A DNA stretch of 64,000 nucleotides from CAYYYP01 sp964475985 (GCA_964475985.1 CAYYYP010000002.1:124001-188000); one strand, 5' to 3'; numbered from the stretch's first letter, positions 17,193 to 26,728 are shown. Translations and numbers: made by a program. The notes: a model not told the origin generated them from the sequence alone.

Positions 17193-18254
17193 TCACTCGT
17201 CTTTTTTAGATTCTGCGGCCGTACCGGAAGACTTCAATTCAAAAAGTTTAATCTCTTCAAGGCCAACATCTTTTGCGTACTGGATGCTTGAAGCTTGGGT
17301 CACGGCGTTGGTGGTAATTTTTCCTAGGTGAAAATAGGCCTCCGGATCCCGTGGATCTAAAGTGAGATAGCTTGCCAAGTACCAGGGCAAAAACGGAGTA
17401 GCTTCATTTTGATTTTTTGCGGCGCCCGCCAATGCAGCCTGTACCTGGGAAAGCGCAAAGGATTTTCTTTGATTAAGGTTAATTTTAGGATCGCCAGCAA
17501 AAATCGCATTTTTCAAAATCTCCGTAAACGGGCAGCCGTGCCGGCAGCCCACCTGAAAAAAAGAGCCATCACCTTTGATGTAGATAAATGAAATTCGTTT
17601 TGATGGGTCAAGAATTTGGCCAACCATGAGAAAGGGTTCGGAGGCGCCTTCCGCTTGTAGGGCAGGAAAAACTTTAATTAAGTTTAATTCCTCATTCAGC
17701 ACCGAAAGATTCGTTTCTTTTGAAAGTGCCTCTAGCAGTTCCCTCGCCTCAGGATCCCGCCAAAGCAAAAACTTGGTTTTTTCGGCGCTGCCTTCCACCG
17801 GGAAAAACCGGGCGATGATTTGCGGATTCAGGGTCCTTGGCCTTTTGCCCTGAAGTTCGAGCACGGCTTCGTGAGTTGTTACATCACGAAAAATGATGCT
17901 TCCCAATAATCTTTCGGGCGGGCCCTTGGCATAGGGCAACTCTAGTTCAAGGTTTTTAATCAGTGATGGGCTAAGCACCAAACTGTAATCCCAGAAGTGA
18001 AGGGCCATTTGTTTCTCAGTAGAGTTCGCTTCTTCAGATTTGCCGCCATCGCTATCTTTTAGAAGCGTCGTAAGGGCCGGCTGAGTATGAACTTGAGTCG
18101 TGAGTTTGAGTTTGTTTGATTTCGTGAGGAAAAAAATGCCGATCGCGCCGGCTGCGAAAACGAAAATAAACAGCCCAACTAAAACTATTTTGATCGCTCT
18201 TTTCGGTGAAGACTTATTATGGATGCGTTTGCCCGCGACGTTGACGGAATTCAT
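17193..18254 (-). CDS. Single-pass membrane-anchored protein, unknown, divergent from motAB-like genes
   Basis: This is a 353-residue protein with a short basic cytoplasmic tail (KRIHNKSSPKRAIK), one membrane helix (IVLVGLFIFVFAAGAIGIFFL) and a large, presumably periplasmic domain. Near the C-terminus LDPRDPEAYFHLGKI looks like a tetratricopeptide-type helix. The middle region contains GCRHGCPF, a CxxxC pair. No family is recognised. It is transcribed away from the MotA/MotB-like pair, and the ATGs of the two genes lie only about 33 bases apart. A shared regulatory region and related role in the envelope are therefore plausible but unproven. Confidence 0.5.
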   Translation of the reverse strand: MNSVNVAGKRIHNKSSPKRAIKIVLVGLFIFVFAAGAIGIFFLTKSNKLKLTTQVHTQPALTTLLKDSDGGKSEEANSTEKQMALHFWDYSLVLSPSLIKNLELELPYAKGPPERLLGSIIFRDVTTHEAVLELQGKRPRTLNPQIIARFFPVEGSAEKTKFLLWRDPEARELLEALSKETNLSVLNEELNLIKVFPALQAEGASEPFLMVGQILDPSKRISFIYIKGDGSFFQVGCRHGCPFTEILKNAIFAGDPKINLNQRKSFALSQVQAALAGAAKNQNEATPFLPWYLASYLTLDPRDPEAYFHLGKITTNAVTQASSIQYAKDVGLEEIKLFELKSSGTAAESKKDE

Positions 18255-18286
18255 AGGTGCTCGTTACAATCAAGAGTAACAAAACT

Positions 18287-19036
18287 ATGGAACGAACGGT
18301 ACTGATTGGTTACGGACTTTTAGTCGCGCTTTTTGCCGTCCTCTTTTGGACGCTGGGTTTGTCCTTGGGCCAAATCATATCGATCCCGAGTTTAAGCATC
18401 GTGATTATCGGTTGCATCTCGGGCATGCTTCTCAGTTGTTCGGCCGCTGATGTGCAAAAAGCGGTTAAGGCCATGAAGGCGGCGTTTGCCCCATGGACTA
18501 GCCGAGATGCAGAACTCATCGATGACATCGTGAAAGTTGCCAACCAAGCAAGACGCGATGGACTGCTTAGCCTTGAGGGAGTGCGTAAGGAAATTCGTGA
18601 CCCGGTTCTCGCTCAACTTGTGAAATACGTGATGGATGGCCTGGAATTACGCGAGGTGCGGGAAGTGCTCCATACGAGAGCCGAGGAGAGTAAGGAAGAA
18701 GCCCTGGCGTCGGTCAGGGTTTGGGAAGTGGGAGCGCAGTTCGCCCCCTCTCTTGGCTTGATTGGTGCTATTCTTGGCTTCGTGCAGACTCTCGCCCATC
18801 CAGCGCAGGGTGGAGGGCAAAACCAAGCTCTCGTTTCTGGCATGGTGAGCGCATTTCTTTCCGTGTTGTACGGAATTCTTTTTGCGCAATTTTTATTTAT
18901 GCCCCTTGCCAGTAGGCTTAAGAGTTTAGTGGATAGGCAGTCAAAGGCTTTTCAAATCTTAGAAATGGGGATTTCTGGCGTAGTCGATGGCGAAAGCCCC
19001 ACGACACTTAAGGAAAAATTAGAGGCCCTTCTCTAA
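18287..19036 (+). CDS. MotA-like stator / proton-channel subunit
   Basis: This is a 249-residue inner-membrane protein of the MotA/PomA type, the ring that surrounds MotB in flagellar stators. Four membrane helices are visible: about 4-24, 30-50, 155-175 and 190-215. The channel prolines are present in FAPSLGLIGAILG and FLFMPLASRLK, and the cytoplasmic loop is long and charged. I prefer the ATG at 18287; an upstream in-frame GTG at 18257 would add ten residues without a membrane segment. Its stop overlaps the next start by one base (TAATG), the classical coupled motA-motB arrangement. The partner lacks the ion-binding Asp, so motor function is uncertain. Confidence 0.8.
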   Translation: MERTVLIGYGLLVALFAVLFWTLGLSLGQIISIPSLSIVIIGCISGMLLSCSAADVQKAVKAMKAAFAPWTSRDAELIDDIVKVANQARRDGLLSLEGVRKEIRDPVLAQLVKYVMDGLELREVREVLHTRAEESKEEALASVRVWEVGAQFAPSLGLIGAILGFVQTLAHPAQGGGQNQALVSGMVSAFLSVLYGILFAQFLFMPLASRLKSLVDRQSKAFQILEMGISGVVDGESPTTLKEKLEALL

Positions 19037-19698
19037 TGCGAGCGCCAAAATCTGAGGAAAACGCCGCCGCCTCCCAGGCTTGGTTATTTCCTTACGCAAG
19101 CCTTATGACGCTTTTTTGCGGTACATTATTGATCCTTCAATCAGCGCCTAAAGAAGATCTTGCGGCTAAAACCAAACCTACCGAAGAGATTTCATCTTCC
19201 GCCGATAAATCCGATGCGGCCATTGATGCCGACCCCGTGGGCTCCCACCTCAAGCAATTTATTTCAGATCATGACGGGCTAGACTTCATCGTGAAACCCG
19301 ATCGCTGGATCGTAAGGCTTTCGGCCACCGCATTTTTTGACGAAGGAAAGGCTTACCTTAAAGCCTCGCAACTCTCGGTGTTGGATGATATTTCGGGAAT
19401 TTTGAAACTGGATGAAATGCTTGATCGCATCGAAGTTCAGGGACATACGGACGATAAAACTTTAGAGTCGGAAGATTATCCGACGAATTGGGAGCTATCC
19501 ACCGCAAGGGCCACTTGGGTAGTTCGTTATCTCGTTGAGCATCAGGGTTATGATCCCCACAAACTTTCCGCTTCGGGTTTTGGCCAGTACAGCCCCCTTG
19601 AGGGAAATTTACCCTCGGGCAAGGAAACCGCACCGGAGCTCACAAAGCTCAGGGAAAAAAACCGGCGTATTGATCTTGTCGTGTGGCATCATAAATAA
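19036..19698 (+). CDS. MotB-like OmpA-family protein lacking the conserved membrane Asp
   Basis: This is a 220-residue protein with the MotB layout: a short N-terminus, one membrane helix (W16 to about L38), a linker and a C-terminal OmpA-type peptidoglycan-binding domain (VQGHTDD about residue 136, NWELSTARA, LSASGFGQYSP). In MotB/PomB the helix begins YAD, and this Asp carries the proton or sodium ion. Here the same position reads W-L-F-P-Y-A-S-L-M-T with Ser22, codon agc at 19099-19101. No other acidic residue occurs in the helix. The pair may be a non-conducting stator homologue or a structural anchor. It is coupled to the MotA-like gene by a one-base overlap. Confidence 0.8.
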   Translation: MRAPKSEENAAASQAWLFPYASLMTLFCGTLLILQSAPKEDLAAKTKPTEEISSSADKSDAAIDADPVGSHLKQFISDHDGLDFIVKPDRWIVRLSATAFFDEGKAYLKASQLSVLDDISGILKLDEMLDRIEVQGHTDDKTLESEDYPTNWELSTARATWVVRYLVEHQGYDPHKLSASGFGQYSPLEGNLPSGKETAPELTKLREKNRRIDLVVWHHK

Positions 19699-19727
19699 AA
19701 AACCGCGTGGCATCATAAATAAAAAAT
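19683..19727 (+). repeat. Tandem duplication across the motB-like stop codon
   Basis: A roughly 20-base unit (gtggcatcataaataaaaaa) covering the last codons and stop of the MotB-like gene is repeated 24 bases downstream. It looks like a recent short tandem duplication. The second copy is non-coding. Confidence 0.85.
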
Positions 19728-19855
19728 GCTGAAAATTTCAAAATTTTGAAAATAAATTTTTAGGTCTGAAAAAAATTCCTACAGAAAATGAAATAATTCC
19801 GAAAACGGAGTTCCGCTACTGGCGTGCATGAGCGGTGCATCGCTATGATGGGTGG

Positions 19856-20950
19856 ATGTTTAAAATAAAATTAAAGAGTCTTGCGGTGGAATCTGGGGTT
19901 AGGTTGTTTCTTTTGTCTGCGTCATGGCTCGGAGTGCAGTTCTTCGAAAATGATGCGGCAGGTTTTGGTAGGTCCAGGGCTCCCGCAACCAATAATCAGG
20001 TTCGGGAAACGCAAGCGTTTCCTACGCGCCTTCTTGAGCTCGGCAGCGTTTCCGCCGGAAGTTTTCAAATCCCTAACAATATGCGGGTGGATCTCAGCAT
20101 TGATTTACCTACATTAGTGGACTCTGAAGTGAATCAATCAGCAAAATTTAGAACCTTTAGACCAACGATTGAATCGGGCGGACAAGCTATGGCCATTCCA
20201 GCCCATGGCGTGCTGAAAGCTTCCATCACCAGTATTGAACTTGATTTTGCGAGCATTGGTGTAAAAGTTGGTTATCGTCCAGGAGGGCTTGCCAGTTCCA
20301 ACACAAGTACGGATACAGCGAGTAACACGTCGACGAGCACCGGTACTGGCACTTCGACGGACATCGGAAATGTTTCATCCGCTTCTGGTGTTCAACTAAA
20401 TGGTGAAGTTACCGTAAAACTCAGTGCCATTTCAATGGACTTTAGGGTGGTTGATTCCGTGACCAACGCAACCTATGGTGCAGCGTCAGCTGACCACGTT
20501 ACGACGGCACTGAATCTTTCGTTTAAAGTCGATTTCACTCCAGGCCTTTCCATTGGTCCTGAAGCACAATTTCGTTCTCGTTTAAGTGTTGCGATCCGGG
20601 CGCTCATGGCCCAGGGCATGGCAAAACTTGCGGCAACACCTCATATTAATTATTTACCTTGGGCAGCGAGCGTTCGTGAAGTGGACCAAGCCCGTGGTCT
20701 CATCCTCTTTGATGCAGGTGTTCAAACGGGGCTCGTGGTCGGTAATATTTTGAGCGTGTACAAAGCATGTGCCGTGCAAAATGCGGAGTGTTTTGAGCGG
20801 TATACCGGAGTTGATGTACGCACAGCTCGCGTGCTGCAGGGATACGCCGAAGGTGCTCCGCGCGGCATTGATGCCGCACGCATGCGTGAAGTGTTAAATT
20901 CCGTAAGTCCTGGAGATAAGGTCTACATCACTTATTTGCAGGGAAATTGA
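19856..20950 (+). CDS. Exported protein with FlgT-like C-terminal pattern, unknown
   Basis: From the ATG at 19856 this is a 364-residue protein with a signal sequence (LFLLSASWLGVQFF). A GTG at 19835 is an alternative start. The mature part has a beta-rich N-terminal domain and a Ser/Thr/Asn/Gly linker around residues 145-170. Its C-terminal domain includes VDQARGLILFDAGVQTGLVVGNILSVY and SPGDKVYITYL. That last pattern (strand, G..vGd.l.Vy) resembles C-terminal domains of FlgT and related flagellar or secretion assembly proteins. With a MotAB-like pair just upstream, a role around a stator or envelope rotor is possible. The assignment is weak. Confidence 0.5.
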   Translation: MFKIKLKSLAVESGVRLFLLSASWLGVQFFENDAAGFGRSRAPATNNQVRETQAFPTRLLELGSVSAGSFQIPNNMRVDLSIDLPTLVDSEVNQSAKFRTFRPTIESGGQAMAIPAHGVLKASITSIELDFASIGVKVGYRPGGLASSNTSTDTASNTSTSTGTGTSTDIGNVSSASGVQLNGEVTVKLSAISMDFRVVDSVTNATYGAASADHVTTALNLSFKVDFTPGLSIGPEAQFRSRLSVAIRALMAQGMAKLAATPHINYLPWAASVREVDQARGLILFDAGVQTGLVVGNILSVYKACAVQNAECFERYTGVDVRTARVLQGYAEGAPRGIDAARMREVLNSVSPGDKVYITYLQGN

Positions 20951-20983
20951 ACAGATTTTTAGAATCCGTGAGACGATCTTAGG

Positions 20984-23425
20984 ATGAAAAAAATCTTTCC
21001 CGCAAGGACGGCGTCCTTGATTGCGTTTTTCATTTCGCAGAATATTATGGCGGGCGGTGCGGCGAGACCTCATGTGGTAACGCCCGCTGCCCGGCCGCTT
21101 GCCGTCCAAGCGCCGGTACTGCGAAGAGCGGTGCACCTGAATCATTTTGCGGAACGTAGTATGAATTTCGGGCCAGGCGATATCAAATTCGTGGTGTCCA
21201 GTAATCTGCGCGATCAAATCATTACCGCGCTACAAAATGATGGGGCGATTACAGTCATCGATGATCCTGCACGAATTGAGAATTCGTCAGCCCTAGGTGA
21301 ATCAGCACTTTCCGCGTCATCAGTTTTTCCACCCGATCCCATTCGGGTTCCCACGGAGTGGCGACCTCTCATGCGCCTTGATTTAAGAACCACGGCTCTG
21401 TCCTTAGCTTTGGGCGAAAAAGCGAACCGAGAATATTTTGGTTTTGATGATTCGCTGAACCCCCAGGGTTTTGATTCTTCCGTAGATAATTTAAGTCCTA
21501 TGGGAAGGGATGCGCTGAGCCGCTCGTTCTCTCAGTCAACGGATTTGCACATCGGAAAAGATTTAGGCAGTGAGCTGAATTTAGATCTCATCTGGCTTGG
21601 GGCCAAGGTGAAATGGCTTGCCATGAATGCTTTGCTCAAAGTGAATGTGCGGGGCGTTTATACTTTTCTGGGTAACCAGAGTGCCGCCTTTGAAAAAATC
21701 GTTGAGACGAGGGGGACGGGCAAGGTTTTAGATTTAGGGGTGAGCATCAATACGGGACTCTTTACCGTGGGCACCCTTCCTGGCTCCATTAGCGTTGAGG
21801 TCAATCTCGCAAGGCGCGATGCTTTAACCCAAGCGTTTCTGAAAATGGCGCCCGAATTTTCCAAGGAAGTAGCTAAGGAGATCGTAAAGACTCCCGTGCT
21901 CACCGGTTTCTATGAGGGATACGTTGCGGCCGGCGCCTTAAGTCATTCACTTCGGACAGGTATATTTGCTCTAAATTTAGACGCCATTTTGCGCCGGGAA
22001 AATGATGTGAGCTCATTCCATGAGGTAGCTCAACTCTACACTTCTACTTCTGAACTAGAATGCCGGGGAAACTGCGCAAGTTATCGTACGGGTGATCGAA
22101 TCTTTTTGCATGAATCTAGAGAAGTTTTACAAGCTTGGATGACGGAGAACTTGCGGAATTTTTCTTTATCCACTCAGTCAACGCTTCAGGCGTCCTCGGT
22201 AAATGGAAGTGGCGCAGTAAGCAACGCTGCAGTGAGTGCACAGACCCCCGCAACGTCCGTGGTGAATGTTGCAATTCCTGAAATCAATCCAGCGCAAGTG
22301 GTCTTAAGATTTTTAGAAAGTACGGCCGTTCGCATGGCCCGGGGCCTGGCGCAGGCCGCCACCTTGGCCTATCGCCTGGCACGTTACAATCAATATGATC
22401 AGCCTTATTTCACGCCCGAAGGTGAAGGTCCCATGGGCGTTGAGCCCATTCGTGCTCAAGCTCTCGCAAGAACTTCATGGGCCCATGAACGTATCGGTAC
22501 GGTTAGGGCATGGAGTGAGATTGGGCTAGGCAGTGAGTCCGTAAAGGTCGCAATCCTTGATACCGGAATGGATTATAATCACCGGGAGCTTAAACATAAT
22601 TTATTTTGGAGTAGGCTCACTAACACGCCAGGCTTTGATTTTTTCTCCATGGACCCTAGGCCCTTTGATGATCATGAACATGGTACTGAAATCGCTTCCC
22701 TCATTGCCGGGGGCGGGTGGCGCATGGTTGGTGTTGCGCCCTATTCAAAAATTCTCCCGCTTAAAATTTTTTCGGGCTACGGTGACTTTAGTTCTCGGGC
22801 TGTTCTTTCGGGCGTTGCTTACGCGCTTCGGGAGAATGCGCAGGTCATCGTATTTCCCTGGAGCCTCAATGCGCGAGCAGGTGGGGAGACTAAACGAATT
22901 TCGGATTTGCTCACAACGGAAGTCGTGAAGATTTTAAGGGCCAGGCAAAACTTACCGCTCATCGTAATGGCCGCGGGAGATGAGGGACTGCCGCTTCATG
23001 CGCCGGAAGACCATGCACTTTTTCCCATGACCTTAAGGCAGGCATTTCCCGAGTCCACATTGATCGTGGGCGGGGCTGACCCTTGGGGGTTGCCGGTCCA
23101 TGAACGAAAGATTGAGTATGAACTCGTGACCCAAGATGATTACTTCCGAACGATTACGCCAAGTAATTTTGGAAGTGGAGTTGATATCTTTGCTCCCGGT
23201 GGACCGATTATGGTGGCGTCACCTAGAAATAGTTACAATGAAGAATATCGCTCATCTACGGCTACGGCTTTCGTGGCGGGAGCGGCGGCACTTCTGCTTT
23301 CTAGCTCGAGAAATCCGCCAACCGCTGCACAGGTCAGAATCGCCCTCCTCAGCGGCGCCCTTGGTTCAGAGTTAAAAGAGCTTTATTTGCCTACCGCCAT
23401 CTCCGCTTTAAGGCTTGGATACTGA
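20984..23425 (+). CDS. Secreted subtilisin-like serine protease (S8) with long N-terminal region
   Basis: This is an 813-residue protein with a signal peptide (ASLIAFFISQNIMAGG) and about 480 residues of unrecognised N-terminal sequence. A C-terminal S8 peptidase domain follows. The triad is Asp526 in ILDTGMD, His566 in EHGTEIA and Ser758 in SSTATAFVAG. The catalytic-Ser segment departs from the usual GTSMAAP (Thr, Thr and Ala replace Met, Ala and Pro). The usual oxyanion-hole Asn is Asp666 (MAAGDEG), as in the proprotein convertase PC2. The enzyme may therefore be specialised or weak. It follows the FlgT-like gene by 33 bases in the same direction, so they may be one operon. Confidence 0.85.
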   Translation: MKKIFPARTASLIAFFISQNIMAGGAARPHVVTPAARPLAVQAPVLRRAVHLNHFAERSMNFGPGDIKFVVSSNLRDQIITALQNDGAITVIDDPARIENSSALGESALSASSVFPPDPIRVPTEWRPLMRLDLRTTALSLALGEKANREYFGFDDSLNPQGFDSSVDNLSPMGRDALSRSFSQSTDLHIGKDLGSELNLDLIWLGAKVKWLAMNALLKVNVRGVYTFLGNQSAAFEKIVETRGTGKVLDLGVSINTGLFTVGTLPGSISVEVNLARRDALTQAFLKMAPEFSKEVAKEIVKTPVLTGFYEGYVAAGALSHSLRTGIFALNLDAILRRENDVSSFHEVAQLYTSTSELECRGNCASYRTGDRIFLHESREVLQAWMTENLRNFSLSTQSTLQASSVNGSGAVSNAAVSAQTPATSVVNVAIPEINPAQVVLRFLESTAVRMARGLAQAATLAYRLARYNQYDQPYFTPEGEGPMGVEPIRAQALARTSWAHERIGTVRAWSEIGLGSESVKVAILDTGMDYNHRELKHNLFWSRLTNTPGFDFFSMDPRPFDDHEHGTEIASLIAGGGWRMVGVAPYSKILPLKIFSGYGDFSSRAVLSGVAYALRENAQVIVFPWSLNARAGGETKRISDLLTTEVVKILRARQNLPLIVMAAGDEGLPLHAPEDHALFPMTLRQAFPESTLIVGGADPWGLPVHERKIEYELVTQDDYFRTITPSNFGSGVDIFAPGGPIMVASPRNSYNEEYRSSTATAFVAGAAALLLSSSRNPPTAAQVRIALLSGALGSELKELYLPTAISALRLGY

Positions 23426-23569
23426 GCTCCTTTAGATTCCGTAGGTCGAATTTGACTCACTAAATATTTTCCATTGCAGCAAAAAAAACCTAATCGTTTT
23501 GAATAGTTTATAAAATCGTTGCTTTTTCTTAACCTATTTTAGTAAACTATTTATATTGATGGGGGATCC

Positions 23570-26500
23570 ATGAGGCGATTGATTTTTACGAAAATGGTTC
23601 ATTTCCTTTTTCTGGTTTGTATTTTTGCCCTGCTGGAATCTACCGCAAAGACTCAGCCCACGACCTTCGGCATGTCGGCGCAACACAACATCGCGCCGCA
23701 GACCACCATTCCTAACGCAAGCGGCGCTCTTAATTTGGCACGCGATACGCTTCCAAACTCTGAGCAGAACAACCTGAATCCTGGACGCTGCCTTGATGCG
23801 ACCACGACCGGATATCCCGGCCAAGCTTCAAACACAGGAACAGACACCAGTACCGCAAGGGGCTTAGCCATTGCTGGAATCAATATGGGAACCAGCGCTG
23901 CGAATTCATTTATGAATGCGCGGGGAAATGTTGCCACAGGCTTAGCTGGTGTTTTTTCCGGATTAAATCTTTCTTGTGCACTTTCCAATGTTTCATCTAG
24001 TTGCCCCAGCATGCCGTCCGATGTTCCAGAAGTGCCGGACAGCTGTTCCGTAGTAAGTGTAGGTGGAACTTTTAATTCCGCAAAATTGATTGAGCGCATC
24101 AATAGTTTTAATACCTATCGTTGTGCAGCACTTTGCCAGAAGGACCAAGCGGCCATCGCCGCCAATCGTTTAGGTTGCCTTCAGGAAGAGTATGAAAAAA
24201 TGGATACGGCCATGCGTAGGGTCGATGCAAGAATCAGGGAGACCCTGACGCAACAGAAAACCTATGTGGATGCGCTGGAGACCGAAGTCGCAAGGCAGCG
24301 CGTGATTGCAGAAAGCTTAATCGGTACTGATGGCAATGGTGGAAAAGCGGGAGAGCTTGATGGCGCAATCGGTGCCATGAACAGTCGAATTCAACAGATG
24401 ACAACGGTTATTCCACAGATCGCCCAAAGGGTAAGAGATTACCGCTTAAAACAAGAACGATTGACGGCTGCCCGTGAACGAGTAGCGGTCTCCACCGCAT
24501 TTGAATGTTTTCGAAATGGAAGGCCTACTGCCATGTCGGTTACGGGAATTCGCGAAGGGGATGGCGCGCCGGGTACTGGCCTTGAATACATTACGGCCGT
24601 TTACCGGGATCAACTTCAGAACCATTCTCCAAACCCAGGGGCTGGCGTGCGAAGAGTAGCCGATAATAAACTGAGGGCGCTCACCACGGCCCTCAACCAA
24701 AGATTAGGTCAATCTTCACCTTACGTTGGCACCCCGAGCATTCGGCAGGCACTAGACGAACCACGTACGGGCTCCCAACTCAATGTGAACATGACCACTC
24801 TGCAAAACGATTTGAACATCGCCATTAGACAAGCAGGGTTGCCCGGTCCCATTGCCAGCATGACGCGCAACTTGCTGAATATGTGCGTGCAACAGACTCA
24901 AGCCAATTTAGCGGCGGGGGATTCCTCTCAAGCTTCTGAGATGTCGGCCATTCGTCAGGAACTGCGGAACGAAGTTACCCGAGTCATCGCCGGTGAAGCA
25001 CCCAAGGGCGGAGGCGCACCCTCGGGCGGCGTTGCGGCACTGGTTTTAAGTTACACCAACGATCTTGATAATACTTTTTTGAAACTACGTGGCACACCTT
25101 CTGGTTTTAACTCTTCTACCTGCACCACCATTCGCACCATGACCAATAGCGGAAGTGTGAGTTATTCAGAGAACTCTTTAGATGCCGCCGAGAGTTGCCT
25201 GAATACTTTGAATGCTACTGCACGCTGCGTCTTAAACGGCGGCGATACTTGCGTGGGTGGACAATCAGGATTTACGGCCATCAATATTCCCAATTATAAA
25301 AATCTGCCCTGTAACACTTTGATGTCCTGCCGTGCGGCGGTGGCGCAGGAAGGCTTAGCTGCCCGTAACCGCTCCAATGAAATTCAGGGCGATGGAACTT
25401 TTGCTCACGATGCTTGTGGTGGAAGGTGCCCAGGCAAAGTACTTTTTATTCGGCAAGCTAGCGCAAATCTCATGAATGACGTTCGTAGTCATGCTCAAAC
25501 CTATAACGATGCTGCCCTTAAAATGCGCAATCAGTTGCTCGGCGTAAATTCCGTTTGTCGCAGCATGGGCTTAAGCTGTGGAATTCCTACCTCACCGGAT
25601 CCTAATGCTCAGCCTTGGGATTGTCCCGTGGGTGCCACGGCCGGCAGCACCGCGCAAGCTCGCGGGCCTGATGGCGGAGCACAACTTCAACTTTGTAGTA
25701 TGCCAACACCAAACACGAGGGATGCACTACTCAACCTGACCACCCCTCCCATTCCTGGTGAGGTGAGAGAAAAACTTCAGGCTTCCGTGGGCACCCTTAC
25801 GCAGAAGCGGGATGACCTAAACACCAGGCTGAATACATTAGCGAACCTTTTACCAAAATTTCAAGAACTCGAAGTGAAGTGCCGGGCCGAAGAAGCGGCG
25901 AGGGGACTAGCATCGTTAACGGAATCTATTCATAGCGGATACGAAGCTTGTAGTGGGAATCACGCAACGATAGACCGTGACGAATTTTGTACGGATTCAA
26001 GGCTAGGCGAACTCGGTAGAGATTTAGCAAATGTGATGGCTGCGCTACGGAGAGATTCTTCCGGAAGCACGAGGGATTCCATGCGGGAAGCTAGTACCGC
26101 TACGCGGGAGCTAGCAAGTTTGCGAACGAAATGCAGATCTAATAGAACGCCAGGCCAGGTTGCTCAAGAGACAAATCTGTGTGGCATATTAAGCGGTGAT
26201 GCTGAGACCCGAGGAAGGTTGGTCCGTGAGTGTGGCGCTGAGACGGCGATAACCAGAGAAGAAGATCTAACGGGGGTTAGTGCTAATGAGAATTTTAGGG
26301 GTAGAAGCGTCGCTGTGCGGGCGGCCCAAGGCGAAGGAGCTACGGGTCAATGTTTTATGCCGGGTGCCATATGCCGGATTGGCACGATTTCGGTTCCGAG
26401 CGATGATGGCGGCGCCCGTGAATGCGTACAAAAGCCGATTTGCGGAACTGGGAAACGATTTGATTATGAACAAACAAAATGTGTTTGTGTAACGGGTACG

Positions 26501-26728
26501 CCAGGACAACCAGCAGATGGGACGGAGCAGGGTCGCTTTGATGAACGCATAACATGTGGTGGTACCGCAACGACTCCCACCGTCGCCGGAACTGAGGCAG
26601 CGCCTGATCGTAGCCCGGCTGCCGAGGCTTCGACAAACCCCGCGGCGCCAACTCCAGATGCACCTAGCGACCGTCCGACCGTAAGAACAAATACCCGAAG
26701 GCAAACGGTCAGAGGAAGCAGTCCATAA
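23570..26728 (+). CDS. Very large exported Cys-containing coiled-coil protein, unknown
   Basis: This is a 1052-residue protein with a signal peptide (MVHFLFLVCIFALLESTA) and a strong RBS (gggggatcc) before the ATG. About 40 Cys are spread over the mature part, often paired (CSLS.., SSCPS, CSVVS, CVLNGGDTC, CGGRCPG), consistent with disulfides outside the cytoplasm. Two long helical segments look like coiled coils (about 205-310 and 720-770). The C-terminal 100 residues hold a Cys cluster (CRIGTISVP, CVQKPICGTGKRFDYEQTKCVCV) and a Pro/Ala/Thr-rich tail. No family is recognised. It stands alone, with convergent trxA downstream. A surface or secreted structural role is inference. Confidence 0.55.
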   Translation: MRRLIFTKMVHFLFLVCIFALLESTAKTQPTTFGMSAQHNIAPQTTIPNASGALNLARDTLPNSEQNNLNPGRCLDATTTGYPGQASNTGTDTSTARGLAIAGINMGTSAANSFMNARGNVATGLAGVFSGLNLSCALSNVSSSCPSMPSDVPEVPDSCSVVSVGGTFNSAKLIERINSFNTYRCAALCQKDQAAIAANRLGCLQEEYEKMDTAMRRVDARIRETLTQQKTYVDALETEVARQRVIAESLIGTDGNGGKAGELDGAIGAMNSRIQQMTTVIPQIAQRVRDYRLKQERLTAARERVAVSTAFECFRNGRPTAMSVTGIREGDGAPGTGLEYITAVYRDQLQNHSPNPGAGVRRVADNKLRALTTALNQRLGQSSPYVGTPSIRQALDEPRTGSQLNVNMTTLQNDLNIAIRQAGLPGPIASMTRNLLNMCVQQTQANLAAGDSSQASEMSAIRQELRNEVTRVIAGEAPKGGGAPSGGVAALVLSYTNDLDNTFLKLRGTPSGFNSSTCTTIRTMTNSGSVSYSENSLDAAESCLNTLNATARCVLNGGDTCVGGQSGFTAINIPNYKNLPCNTLMSCRAAVAQEGLAARNRSNEIQGDGTFAHDACGGRCPGKVLFIRQASANLMNDVRSHAQTYNDAALKMRNQLLGVNSVCRSMGLSCGIPTSPDPNAQPWDCPVGATAGSTAQARGPDGGAQLQLCSMPTPNTRDALLNLTTPPIPGEVREKLQASVGTLTQKRDDLNTRLNTLANLLPKFQELEVKCRAEEAARGLASLTESIHSGYEACSGNHATIDRDEFCTDSRLGELGRDLANVMAALRRDSSGSTRDSMREASTATRELASLRTKCRSNRTPGQVAQETNLCGILSGDAETRGRLVRECGAETAITREEDLTGVSANENFRGRSVAVRAAQGEGATGQCFMPGAICRIGTISVPSDDGGARECVQKPICGTGKRFDYEQTKCVCVTGTPGQPADGTEQGRFDERITCGGTATTPTVAGTEAAPDRSPAAEASTNPAAPTPDAPSDRPTVRTNTRRQTVRGSSP

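Noticed and set aside
19737..19750. 14-base palindrome ttcaaaattttgaa
   Set aside because: Very AT-rich surroundings make such palindromes likely by chance; no T-tract or gene-end logic supports a terminator.
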